Of a stretch of 64,000 nucleotides of DNA, positions 24,232 through 58,710 are shown piece after piece. The notes below the pieces were generated by a model. It had not been told where the DNA came from. It ran no database searches and saw only the letters and a list, made by a program, of their open reading frames with translations. The DNA comes from Paragonimus westermani (taxonomy: Eukaryota; Platyhelminthes; Trematoda; Plagiorchiida; Troglotrematidae), in assembly GCA_008508345.1 (NCBI GenBank), contig QNGE01003620.1, forward strand, positions 1-64,000. The letters are read 5' to 3'. A program made the position numbers and the translations under genes. The first letter of the stretch is position 1. Each line of letters begins with the position of its first letter.

Positions 24232-27200
24232 AAGTGGGGCTACTAACGTGGTAAACGAAGTGGAAGATCGGGGCTCCGACTTAATCTCTCTTATGACCGT
24301 GACAATAGAGCGAATTTAACGAAGAGGTTATTTAACATATACACCGCGTGCACTCGAAGTGTATTGTGCCAAGGAAAAATGCTTACCTGAACTCGAGTAC
24401 GCATCAGTATATATTTTAGACGGGTCCATCAAGCCGTAGGATCAAGTGACTCGTAGTCGGCAGGTTGACAACAACTTAACGAATGAGCTAGGGGTGTATT
24501 GCTGGTAGACCGACTATGCGCAGAGGCAAGCAGGCAGCAAGAAAAAACTTGCTAAATCACATGCGCCCGCGGCTCACATTCTGAGCGTGCAAGTGTCAAG
24601 ATTCATTTCCTTCTCAAATATCCTCTGAAATGAGCTAACAGGGATTCGGGAGGCTCCTTAAGATTAACCCGGCTCTTATGTGGAACGCGTCATGCCCACA
24701 GCGGACGAAACAGAGCAGCCAGCAATAACTAATCGGGCTCCGTTGCTAAGTCTACGCCGGAAAACCCGGAGGTATTTGCCACCAAAGCTCACATGATCGA
24801 AATACCACCATTCACCCTAGTGATTCGTATACCTAAAGATGGTTTTCCAGCAACATTTCCGAAACCATCCTGTTAGCCTTCTAAGCTCACTGAGCTTCCC
24901 ACAGTGCATCCTGCTTTTTGTGGGTCCTCCTTATCTCTCGCAGTGAATCTTCAATGGGCGCCATGCTCATCATACACAACAGCAGTGATCTTTCGCGTGA
25001 ACCCATTGTATGCCATCTGGTTCTACCCTTCTGCGCTGACAGTCCGTAACTGTCGGTCGTTTTAAGAGATTTTGTCCAATTATCGAGCTTGTAAGCCCAC
25101 AAACCATGCGGGCATTTACTCTACATGCTAATCTAGCCAGCTGGCTACCGCTTATAGTGACGGACTTCATCGTTGCTATCGTTGTATATCTGTGTGATCT
25201 CCGTTCACATGAGAACTATGCTGAACGAACCCACGATTTTCTTTATGACATGAGAGACTCTTGTTAGGATTACTTGAGACCCCTACCAGCGGATCATAGC
25301 GAAAGCGTCCATAATGCCTCAAATCACCCCTACGATTCCGCGGATCCTTGCCACGTAACACGTAGGACCGACAAGTTCGATGCTGTGGGCTTGGGCGCGG
25401 CAAAATTTTACCAATGGGTACATCACAACCGTGATCGCTCTATCCGGACCGCTGTGTACATGGCCCGCCTCCAATATCTATAGACGGATTTTCATATACT
25501 TGCACAAACTGTAGGTACTATCATCCAGCCTCTTTAGTCAGCACACACAAATCGTGGCGAACCGACAAACAGGACGTGCATAAGCAAGCTACTGGTACAT
25601 AATCCCTGTCTGTCTTAACTAGCACTATCGTCCACACAAACTCAATTTAGGTCCCCGATAAGTCAAATAACTCCAGAGTAGCTTCCAATTTCAAGGAGAT
25701 GTAAGCTGTTCGCCACTTGCTGAGTATAAACTAGAAGCCAGAATAACGTTCGCCCTCAAATGTGATCCTTCAACCCACTGTACCCTCAAGGCCAGGCCTG
25801 ATCACTATCTGTCCCGGTTCCGAAGGGTCTGAATCGCTAGTGAACAACAGGGGTAGTGTGAAACACTCAGATGCTGCCACCAGCGCCCCTACCTCCCTCC
25901 CAAAAAACCTTCCAACAGCTTACCCCTAAAGATGTTTAAGTTGTTCGAACTTGTAGCCACCGGTCGAGCCGAAAGAGAAGATCACGACCGTAAGCCATGA
26001 AACGACCCCAGCAACCCACTAGGACCCAGTGGTATTCCACACTCCAAGCTATGAAGGTTGTCGCGGGGCACAGCGTCTGTTTTACGAACGCCCGGGACTC
26101 GTCGAACTCATGCTCGTTTCAACTGCAACTCTAGAGCCTGTTCTACCAGCAGCCTTCCACGCCCTAGAGTGGCCGACGAGCGATATCCGCATTAAGGCCA
26201 ACATGACGAGACGGAAATGCCACTGACGTAGAAAGGGTCTTCTCACAGAAAGCTTCCCAGGCCTGGTAAGAAGACGCAGTTTCACTCCGTCTAGTGTTTC
26301 AGGGTCACGAAACGAGTGAGTATACATTCATCAGAAAAGAACCCACCCCCAGTGCGATTAAGGCGAATGTTTCCAGGCTAGCCAGGCCCACTATATGCTT
26401 ATTGCTCATCATTCTTAGATTGTTGAAAGTGATTCTGGTTTCAGTTGTAAGATTCTGGTTTCATAAACGGCGGCTATAGAAGCATCACAGTCATGACAAT
26501 GCTGTCGCGCACACCTCCCACCGGGTATCAGAAACCACACAGTTCTGCCACGAGCTCCCAGACAGGCAGTTAGGGGGATACTTTTCCTGACAGTGCACAA
26601 CGGAGGTGTTTTCATGTCACCAAGTGTACTGAGTAGGCTCCGATTAGCCTTGGCAAAGTCAACACGCAGCCGGTCTCATGGGTGCTGGTAGCAACAGTGA
26701 GCAAGCAGCCGTCATTTACATACTCCGCTAACGGTCGTGTCCCGCCACCCCGTAGAGGCCGTTCGTTTGAGGTGAACGTGCGGAAGGGCCTGCGAGCAAG
26801 TGTACAGAGCACACGTAACAGGCAGCCATAGTAACGTGCCCCCATGTCCCGACTAATCGACCCGGCTGACAACTGGCACAAAGGCGCCCTTCTCCAATGA
26901 CACAAGAAATACCAAGCCCTCAGCACAAGGTGTCAGCCTCCTAATCTGTAACTGTGAAGAGAGCGCGGAGGTGGGGTCACCGTCTGCTTACCCGGTAACT
27001 TCACTGCCGCCGTCTTGCCGGACGCCCCACTTTGGAACCCCCGGTGCCCTCTCAGGAATGACAACAGTACTACCAGTGTAATTTTAGTCATTTACAGTCG
27101 TACAAATGCAACCCCAACTACCCAGGACTAACTGATTCATGCTCAGCAGTGTATAGGCACCCACCCTGGAAGACTCCAACCTCCCGCAGATCAACTTCGA

Positions 27201-27699
27201 TTTCCTGAATTCGTCCAACAGCGCAGGCTCTATGTGTAGCGGATCAGGAAAATGAATCAGTAAGGATTCAAGGTTCCCAGGACCTACTTTAGTTGGTCTC
27301 ATGTTCCACAACACCAGATCCTCTGTAAGTTGGAAGGAGGTCCCTCTCGAATGATAGAAAAGTTCCACTGAATCCGGTCTCTCTTGTGGACTAAAAGGGA
27401 AACTACCATGATATGAACGATCGCGTGAAAGCTAAAGACTAGGCTCGCGGGGACGAAGTGTGTATCGAAAAACAGCAGGCAGGCAGTTTGTGTGTACAAC
27501 GAGCGCGGAAACACGAAAATAATGTGCATATACGGAACGGAAGAGCTACGGACTCTACGCATCACCAACAGGTTCCTCAATACAAATGTGGACCTGGGCC
27601 ACACGCAGCATATCCAGAACACAAATAATTGATACAACTGTAGCCCGTCCTTCCGGCCGGGGACCTTACTTTGAGCCAACCAAACTGTGGTTGGCAGTT
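24232..27699. other. Unannotated stretch
   Basis: About 3.5 kb with many short frames, none over 130 codons. I recognise no domain, RNA or named repeat. It is bounded by transposon relics and is probably decayed repeat, but that is inference. Confidence 0.3.
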
Positions 27700-27800
27700 T
27701 CGGTCGAATTTTTCCTCCGGGGCAAATTGACCACGTCAGTGACGTGTACAGCTAAAACATTATATGGGTTGAAAACTTTCTGGGTGTTCCATCGAGTACA

Positions 27801-27915
27801 ATTCCTCGATATCTGGAAGTTAGTGAGTGAAACAACGTCGAACAACAACCACATGATGTGTGTAGATGCATTTTGGACGTCGGTTGGAAAGTTTTTATAA
27901 CAGTCGATTCAGAGA
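27801..27915. repeat. Short diverged repeat, copy 1
   Basis: Aligns with 31196-31315. Shared blocks are TCGxTATCxGGAAGT, then ATGATGTGTGTAGxTGC, then GGACGTC, then CAGxGATCGATT-like sequence. The second copy lies inside a LINE RT relic between the palm and C-terminal motifs, so this copy is probably an isolated LINE fragment. Confidence 0.5.
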
Positions 27916-28419
27916 TATGTGTTCCCCAGGCTGCCATGATCACAGGAAATTAAAAACGGGCTGATATTAAGCACTCAGAAACACATGCTCCGGAAACGTC
28001 AATCGCGGGTCTGTTAAAGTAGCCACCTGTTTTAAGCGTTTGACGAACGTTATGTATCTTATTGAAAGTTTGTGGCCACGTTCAGCATCTTCATTTACTT
28101 CGCTGTCATTGATCTTTCTCCTCATATTCGAAACCTTCTGGATAGCGGCTGCTAGCCATACCTGCAAACACTGGGAGCCGGTTTCCTTTCATACCCGGGA
28201 AAAAATAATTTGAACCGCTAAATAATGCACTGCGTGACCTTGAAGCCGAATTTTCTCATCGGTTGTCCAAGCCGTACGCTTGTAGCAGGCATATGTATAA
28301 TATACACGACAAGTTTGAAAAATAAATGCAGACTAAATATACCAGAAATAGCTAGGGTGTATGGGGAAATATCTGCGAACATGTGAAAGCATGTGGTGAC
28401 TGATGTGTAGGTGTATTGT

Positions 28420-28612
28420 GACAAAAATATGTACATATATACGTATATATATTGGTATATACCTATATATATATGTATATATATATACGTGCATATATGT
28501 ATACATAGGTATATGCATATATACTTGCATACATGTGTATGTATACTCATATAGATAGGCGTATATATATACATATGTATACATATATATATGTATATAT
28601 ATATATGTATAT
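28420..28612. repeat. AT-rich degenerate microsatellite, left part
   Basis: Nearly pure alternation of TATATA with interspersed GTATAC and GCATAT units. The Tyr/Ile/His-rich translations seen across it are by-products of low complexity and not genes. Confidence 0.85.
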
Positions 28613-28619
28613 ATGTACA

Positions 28620-28727
28620 GATGAACGTATGCATATAGGTATGTATGTGGAATTTTATTTCCATATATATTTCCATATATATATGGAAATATAATTCCAC
28701 ATACATACCTATATGAATACGTTCATC
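28620..28727. repeat. 108-bp near-perfect palindrome
   Basis: The left arm begins GATGAACGTATGCATATAGG and the right arm ends with its near-exact reverse complement (ATACGTTCATC). Arms of roughly 50 bases match apart from a few substitutions, with essentially no spacer around 28673. It could extrude a cruciform or be the head-to-head joint of a small inverted-repeat element. It sits inside an AT-rich microsatellite. Confidence 0.8.
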
Positions 28728-28740
28728 AGTATATATATAT

Positions 28741-28780
28741 CATCAGAGTGTATATAAATCTATATGTATACTCTCTGATG
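28741..28780. repeat. Second short inverted repeat
   Basis: CATCAGAGTGTATATA and TATGTATACTCTCTGATG pair around a short AT loop, 13 bases after the end of the long palindrome. Both inverted repeats carry a TGATGA-type block near their ends, so they may share an origin. Confidence 0.65.
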
Positions 28781-28805
28781 AGCCTAGTCATGTAGGTATT
28801 TAAAT

Positions 28806-29084
28806 GGAAATATGTATATCTATATTTATGTATATAGTTATACGTATATATATATACATACGTATGTGTGTAGATATATGTATGCGTATGTGCATATATA
28901 TGATATCTTTATAACATGGTATAAATGTTCGTACCTATGTACACACACACACATATATATATGTAAATATGTGTACATCTGTACGAACATGTATATTATC
29001 ATCTGTATGCATATATATATACAGATACGTACCTATGTGCAACTCTATACATATTTACTGATATACACATGTTTCCATATATAT
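28806..29084. repeat. AT-rich degenerate microsatellite, right part
   Basis: Continues the TATATA/GTATAC/ACACAC pattern, including a short (AC)n run near 28943-28951. The 144-codon open frame across it is compositional, not a gene. Confidence 0.8.
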
Positions 29085-29599
29085 ATATGCCCTCATCGCC
29101 TGTCCACGGAATATGGTATTGCCAGTCAGCTAAGGATCCAGGGGGCTGTCACTGAAATAAGATTCAGTGACCCTCATCGCATGTTAACAATAAGTGAGCA
29201 GGGCCCGGGATGTAAATCAGTGGCCCTGAAGAGGGCCGTGGGATAATTCCAGCTTGTCCTAAGAAGGACAGTGGGGCCGTTCTCGTGGTTCACGTTGGCT
29301 GCTGAATTGATGAAGAAACTGCTACACGTTTCCCGTTGAAATCTGGTTAGATCCTCCTAGTACTCCCGGAAGTTCTGATACTTCTCCTAGAATATTCTCC
29401 AGAAAACGTCCTCGTTGTTCACCGCCATGCTGATTCACCGTACGAGAGTGATTTAGTTGCAGTGGACCATTTAAACACTAACTAGGTGCGATAATGTTAG
29501 GATTCGCGAAATGCACATTTTCACACACTTCATCAGGGATTTTCGCTTGTACCATTCTACTGAAACTTGCCATAACACTCGCCTTATACTAGTTTTCCC

Positions 29600-30165
29600 A
29601 TTATTTTTATATGAAAGGATACCGACTCTCGCAAGCATTGGCATATCCATTCAACTCGCGCGCATAACAAATCAATTCTCCCACGAACGTTGGTCTTGAT
29701 GTGTTACTAAATCTTGGTATCATTTGCCTGCTGAAACCTGTTCTCGCGTAGTTTTTTCTTCATTACTTTCCACTGCGCAGCCCTTACCCCGGCACACCCT
29801 GGTTTCACCCGGCGCTTGATTGCTCCGTCATTATGGGAATGTTGTTTTTGATGACATTCACGCAAATCGCTAGTCCCGGGACTTGTATATTCGGTGGATC
29901 CAATAGCGAGGTTTGTCGTTAAGTTGCTTTATTCAGTTTATAATTGGCCCGTAACTTGGCACGTCATTAATGAAAAACTCGCCCTCACAACCGTTTTCAT
30001 TTTGGATTCGAATCGGTTGCTCGGCTGGCTTGGAATTTTCTGACACTCTCTGCATTACAGACGTGACTATTTTGAGTCCAGCCTATCTGCTGTAGCTGCG
30101 AGTTGAGTAAGCGAGCTCGAAGAATCATCAAACGTCCGGGAGTTTAACATGGACCACTTTCAGCT
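29600..30165. repeat. Diverged interspersed repeat, copy 2
   Basis: Partner of 11200-11765, in the same orientation. It lies about 500 bp before the LINE RT relic at 30.7 kb. Copy 1 has no recognisable LINE that close downstream, so a LINE 5' end origin is only a possibility. Confidence 0.55.
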
Positions 30166-30689
30166 TGGAGGGGCTTAGCAGGCTCGTACAACTGCAACGC
30201 AATGCGCAGCATGCGCAACAAAGCGGTCGGGTGTGACCGCACTGGCTTCCACGGACACCTGGCTATTCGTTCGAAAGAAGTCCACGGAGTCTCTCACACC
30301 AGTCTGCCCCATAGTGTGAACTCAAGACTGGGCATACCAAGTATCGTCACTAAGACTCTCGCTTAAGAATGTTTGAATATTGTCAGCCCAGATGCTCGAG
30401 AAGTTAACAAAGCTGAGAATTCAGTCACCTGGGTCTGAAAGCATCCTACTCCACTTCCTATAAGGGTGTGCTGACTCGCAGGCAGTTTTGTTGCACTTTC
30501 TCTCCAACAACTGCTGATGGAGGGTTGGACCACCACGGAATGGAAGCTGTCTCAAATGACACCCATTTACGTGTCAATGCTATAACCCATAAACCTATTA
30601 CGTTGCTTCTGAAAATCTTAAGTCATGGGAAACTTAGTAGACGGCCGCATCCGACAACATCCACAAGTCCGTAGTTCATTCGCTCTCCA

Positions 30690-31800
30690 ACAACACGTTT
30701 TAAACCAAGGCAACTCGTGTACCAAAAATTTAATTGCTTGTCTGCGAATTCTTGAACAAAACAGTGGGTTCGTCCGGAACGTAGACACTACCTAGGCTTC
30801 GCAAAAGTGTGTGGTAGAGTCGGTCACCAAGGGTTTTGGCTGAAGCCGATTTCTATGGAGTTCCTGGAAGACTACCGGACTGTTTGAGGACTACCTGCCT
30901 CACCCAGCATCAGAATTCATGCAGGATACTGCAGCACTCAACAAGCAACAAGAAGTCTGTCACAGGGCTCAGCTTAAGGCTCATTATTTTTCTGTACACT
31001 CATGAGTCACGCCACTCGTCGGGCACTGCGATTGCCCAACACTCACAAATGATACAAAAAATATCGTCCGCTGTAATCGTATCAGACACCGGTGGACTTC
31101 ATGAGTGGTAGATGAGAGACGGGCAGCATTCCCGCCTACGTAAATTCACGGTTGCCCACGCTTGCCAAAGTACCAAGAGAACGCACTTCAACGACCTGAC
31201 ATCTTCGCTATCAGGAAGTCACCGGGGGAGGCTAGGTGGAACAAAATACTCGATGATGTGTGTAGGTGCCTCCCGGACGTCCCCGAAGAATGTTCTACAG
31301 CGATCGATTTAAAGATCTTAGTCTCTTTTTAATCTAGTGAGATACCAACTGGAGCCCGATGCACAGGCTTGTTCACCTTATCTACTTCAGGACATCGTGT
31401 TACGAAAAGGGTTGTTTGGGTGGGAGGATTGCAACGTATGATGAAACTGAAGAGGGTGAACATACTCAGCCTCGAGCACCGTCGCCTTCAGGACGATCTA
31501 ACAATAGCCTATTAGTTTCTACTTAACCCAGCCTATCTCTTCAAACGCCTGTTGGAACCCTGCGCCAAGATTAGTTCCATGGGGAATCCTCTCGAACCTA
31601 ATAGGCACCGCAGCAAATTGAGTTGTACGAGCAACTTACATCCTCTGCGAGCTCCCTTTTACCAGAACAGGCTACCGATGGAGTTCGTCACGGCGGATTC
31701 AATAGAATCACTAAAACGCAGACCCGACAAGCACCACACCGATGTACAACCCTTAACCAATCATCGGCCGTATCAACTGCACCACAATGTGTCAAATCCA
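30690..31800 (+). pseudogene. LINE reverse transcriptase relic, palm to C-terminus
   Basis: Shifting + strand frames follow LINE RT order. QHVLNQGNSCTKNLIACL (usual QHGF--GRSCLTNLL--L) comes first, then YLGFAKVCGRVGHQGF (usual YLDFAKAFD-VPH-GL). Next are the LSQGSA and GSLFF blocks (usual GVPQGSVLGPLLF). Around 31048 the DTK of the usual YADDTKI is still legible but the motif is damaged. From 31440, VNILSLEHRRLQDDLTIAY and then LFKRLLEPCAK lead to NRLPMEFVTADSIESLKRR, matching L-LLSLE-RRLRGDLI-TYKI, then WNSLP--VV-A-S--SFKRRLD. Frame changes and stops are numerous. It belongs to the same broad group as 1-654 and 20.2 kb. Confidence 0.75.
31196..31315. repeat. Short diverged repeat, copy 2
   Basis: Partner of 27801-27915. 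It lies within the LINE RT relic, between the palm and the C-terminal motifs. Confidence 0.5.
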
Positions 31801-34686
31801 AATGATAAGTTCACAACCAATACAGATCGAAGCACTTGACGACACACAAGTATCCCAGCCGAAACACAAGGACAATTTCGCCTTTTTTGTTTGCATTCAT
31901 TTTCCTTCTTGCATATGTTATAAGAAGTGTATCGTGTGCCCCGTGTAGGTTTTCTACGGCAGTTTTGCCAGCCTGCTTGTTGTGGACCACTGTGATTTTT
32001 ACCCCCTGTTTTTCATCACTTTTTGTTACCTCCCTCCCTCTCAACCCATTCAAACCCCATCGGCAGTAGGCAACTCATCTGCGCAAACTCAGCATCTCAA
32101 TCGATATCTGCTTCCATTTTAGTTTCTCAGCGGTTTCGTGTATTTGTTCAGGGGTCCGACACTGGAGGGTCAAAGCACCTGAATCCAATCAGTTCATCTG
32201 CCTCAATAACCAGTACTCTTCCATTGACTCAGAAGGCAGTAATGGCGAACGGGTTATGGCACCGCCTTTGAGGGTCACTGAAAGCATCAAGAACAGAGGA
32301 AAATAATAATATAACAATTTCTTAGGTGTGTGATCAGCTTGCAACTAATTTCTCGATGCTCATAAGTCAGCAGAGCACCCGGAGATGGGTGATCTTGTTC
32401 ACGTTCCCCTCCACAAGACTGGCACTTGGGTAACATACAGGTTAAGGACTTCCCCGTTCCACGGCCAGCATAATGAACCTGTTGAAACGATAATGCAGCG
32501 GAACGGTAGGCAAGCACTGGGTGTGGGTCTTACGTTCGAGTGCCCATCCAGCAGATTGTACGGTTTTCAATAATGCCGTTTGTACACATACACCTGTTGG
32601 GTGGATCGTGAAAGTATTCAATGCAAACTGCCAGTTTTGCCTCTCAAAGACAGTTGTGTTTTATCCCATTACACATACTAGGAAATGTTTCACCAGAATA
32701 AGTATTAATATCGTGCAGTTCTTGCTAGGTTGTATGTTGCGCATTTGCCAATGACCTTTTTCTCTCTCAGATGCATCAAGCCGTCGGACCGACTGACGAA
32801 AGTGTGGAAATTGTGTGCAAGTCGTGGGTAACGCAGCCTGGATCCGCATTTCGCCCAGAATTACACTCCACGAAGCATCACGGATTACTTCTATGTGGTA
32901 TGACAGCCCTCATTGGCTCGATGCTATACAAAGTGAATCTGAATCGTACAACAGGTCGCTGTTTTGAACCGACCTTGGTCCTTCCAGCGTATAAATTCCA
33001 GAAAATCCTGGGGCAGTCTCTGAGCATATAATTGTCTATCACCATCGACATGACTGACCGCGGAGTCAAAATCGGAGGATTAGATGAATTCACATCGTGT
33101 AATGATTGCAGACAACCCACCGTCCGTTCACACTTCATTTCTGAGATCGAGGAGGACTGGAAACTGAAGATGTGTTCAGTCGACCTTCATTAATCTCCAT
33201 CCATACTCTGACTTGAGAATGCGTTCCACGTAGCAGCATCCCCAAAGCGTTGGGTACTTGAATCGTTGGAAAACCTCCTCAACTTCTCGAAATTCAATCC
33301 TTCCGGGTGTGTGAATGCTAACATTTAGCACAGAAATTAATCAGCTTTACTATCATGAGCCTGTCAGTAGCTCATAATAAGAAACTGTCTGTGGATCGGA
33401 ATTGCCAAGGAGGTCTGAAAAACGGAAAATAAAGCCGTATAAAAAAGTTGACCATCTTCACCAGGTGTAATGGGAAATTTCGTTTTGTAAAATATTAGAA
33501 CGTGTGAGGAGTTGCATGACTTGCGGTTAGGAGTAAATTCGTTGCGATCCCAACATGCAACCACCAGCCCTTCAACAATCCCACTGTCCTCGCTTCGCTC
33601 CTCCTTGCAGACGGTAGAGAACATACAGTTGTGGAAGTATACAGGCAGCCCGTACTTTGCATTCATTCCAGTTCCTAAAAAGATCGCATTGTTCACCGGT
33701 GTTTGCAGAAAACGGGTATGTTACTGCACCCGCAACTTTATAGGATTATTGCTGACGGTTGACGTAGCCAAAACTACCATCCGGAGAAAGTCAACGACTC
33801 TATGTCGACTGCCCGGATACCGTTGGCTCTATGCACTGTCGGTCTATACAATCATAATCAGTCATCACTTTTGCAACCAAGAATCTCTCATGAAAAAGCA
33901 TATCCTGGCACACAGCATGCGGATGTAAAGGCAACCATTCAGAGACGGCTTCAGAAAGGCAGCTTGAGGGCAAAGGATGAAGTTGACAAGGGGTTTACCT
34001 ACACATGAGCATTGCACTCTGCAACCACTTCTATTGAACGTGCCACGGATGAGGTTATTGTAAATATTTCGTTCGATGTAAAACGTCGGCGTTTTCGTAC
34101 CATTCTCATCTTTTCGGTCAGACTAAATGACGCGTTTCACGTGACGTTCGGAAGAGTGTTTCCCTTAAACCTTTTTGGGCTCCTTAGTCAAACAGGCACT
34201 ATGCGGCATATAAACAAATTTCTTGATAGAGCTCCTTAGAACATTCAGAGGTCACCTAAAAAAACGCTTAGGGAGCACTCAAAATATATCAAGAAATCAA
34301 TCAACCTTCGTGCTTCTAGAGCTCTTAGTAAAAAACCTCTATTAAGGTTGACGCATATACAAAACCAGGGTTATTTTTCCAAGGAGCTGAATATAATTGA
34401 CGATCACAACCAAGCAATCCTCGCCAACTGAACGGAAGCAAACCGAATGGTGCAACGGCAACAAAATTTAATTTAAAATTGAGTTACCCGCGCTTTACGA
34501 TTAGGATCGACGTTTCTATGAAAGTTTAGATAGCGTTTAGTCAAGTTACTACAAACGTGAGTTAAATTTGTCCGGCAAACAGTCCGTTGGTAACACTGTG
34601 CTTAAGCACGTCTGCTAAACACACCCGTGATTTGTTTTAGTGCGCGCATTCTTCGGTTTCATTTCTGTCGTTCGGCCGGCGAAATC
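31801..34686. other. Upstream region of the importin alpha gene
   Basis: About 2.9 kb with no reading frame over 140 codons and nothing I recognise. The gene's promoter and 5' UTR should be at its right end. I see no clear TATA box in the last 150 bases before the start codon. Confidence 0.4.

Positions 34687-58710
<24,024 letters not shown>

Noticed and set aside
28218..28706. 162-codon - strand frame rich in Tyr, Ile and His
   Set aside because: It is a translation of the AT-rich microsatellite and palindrome. The composition is fully explained by TATATA/GTATAC repeats and there is no other evidence of a gene.
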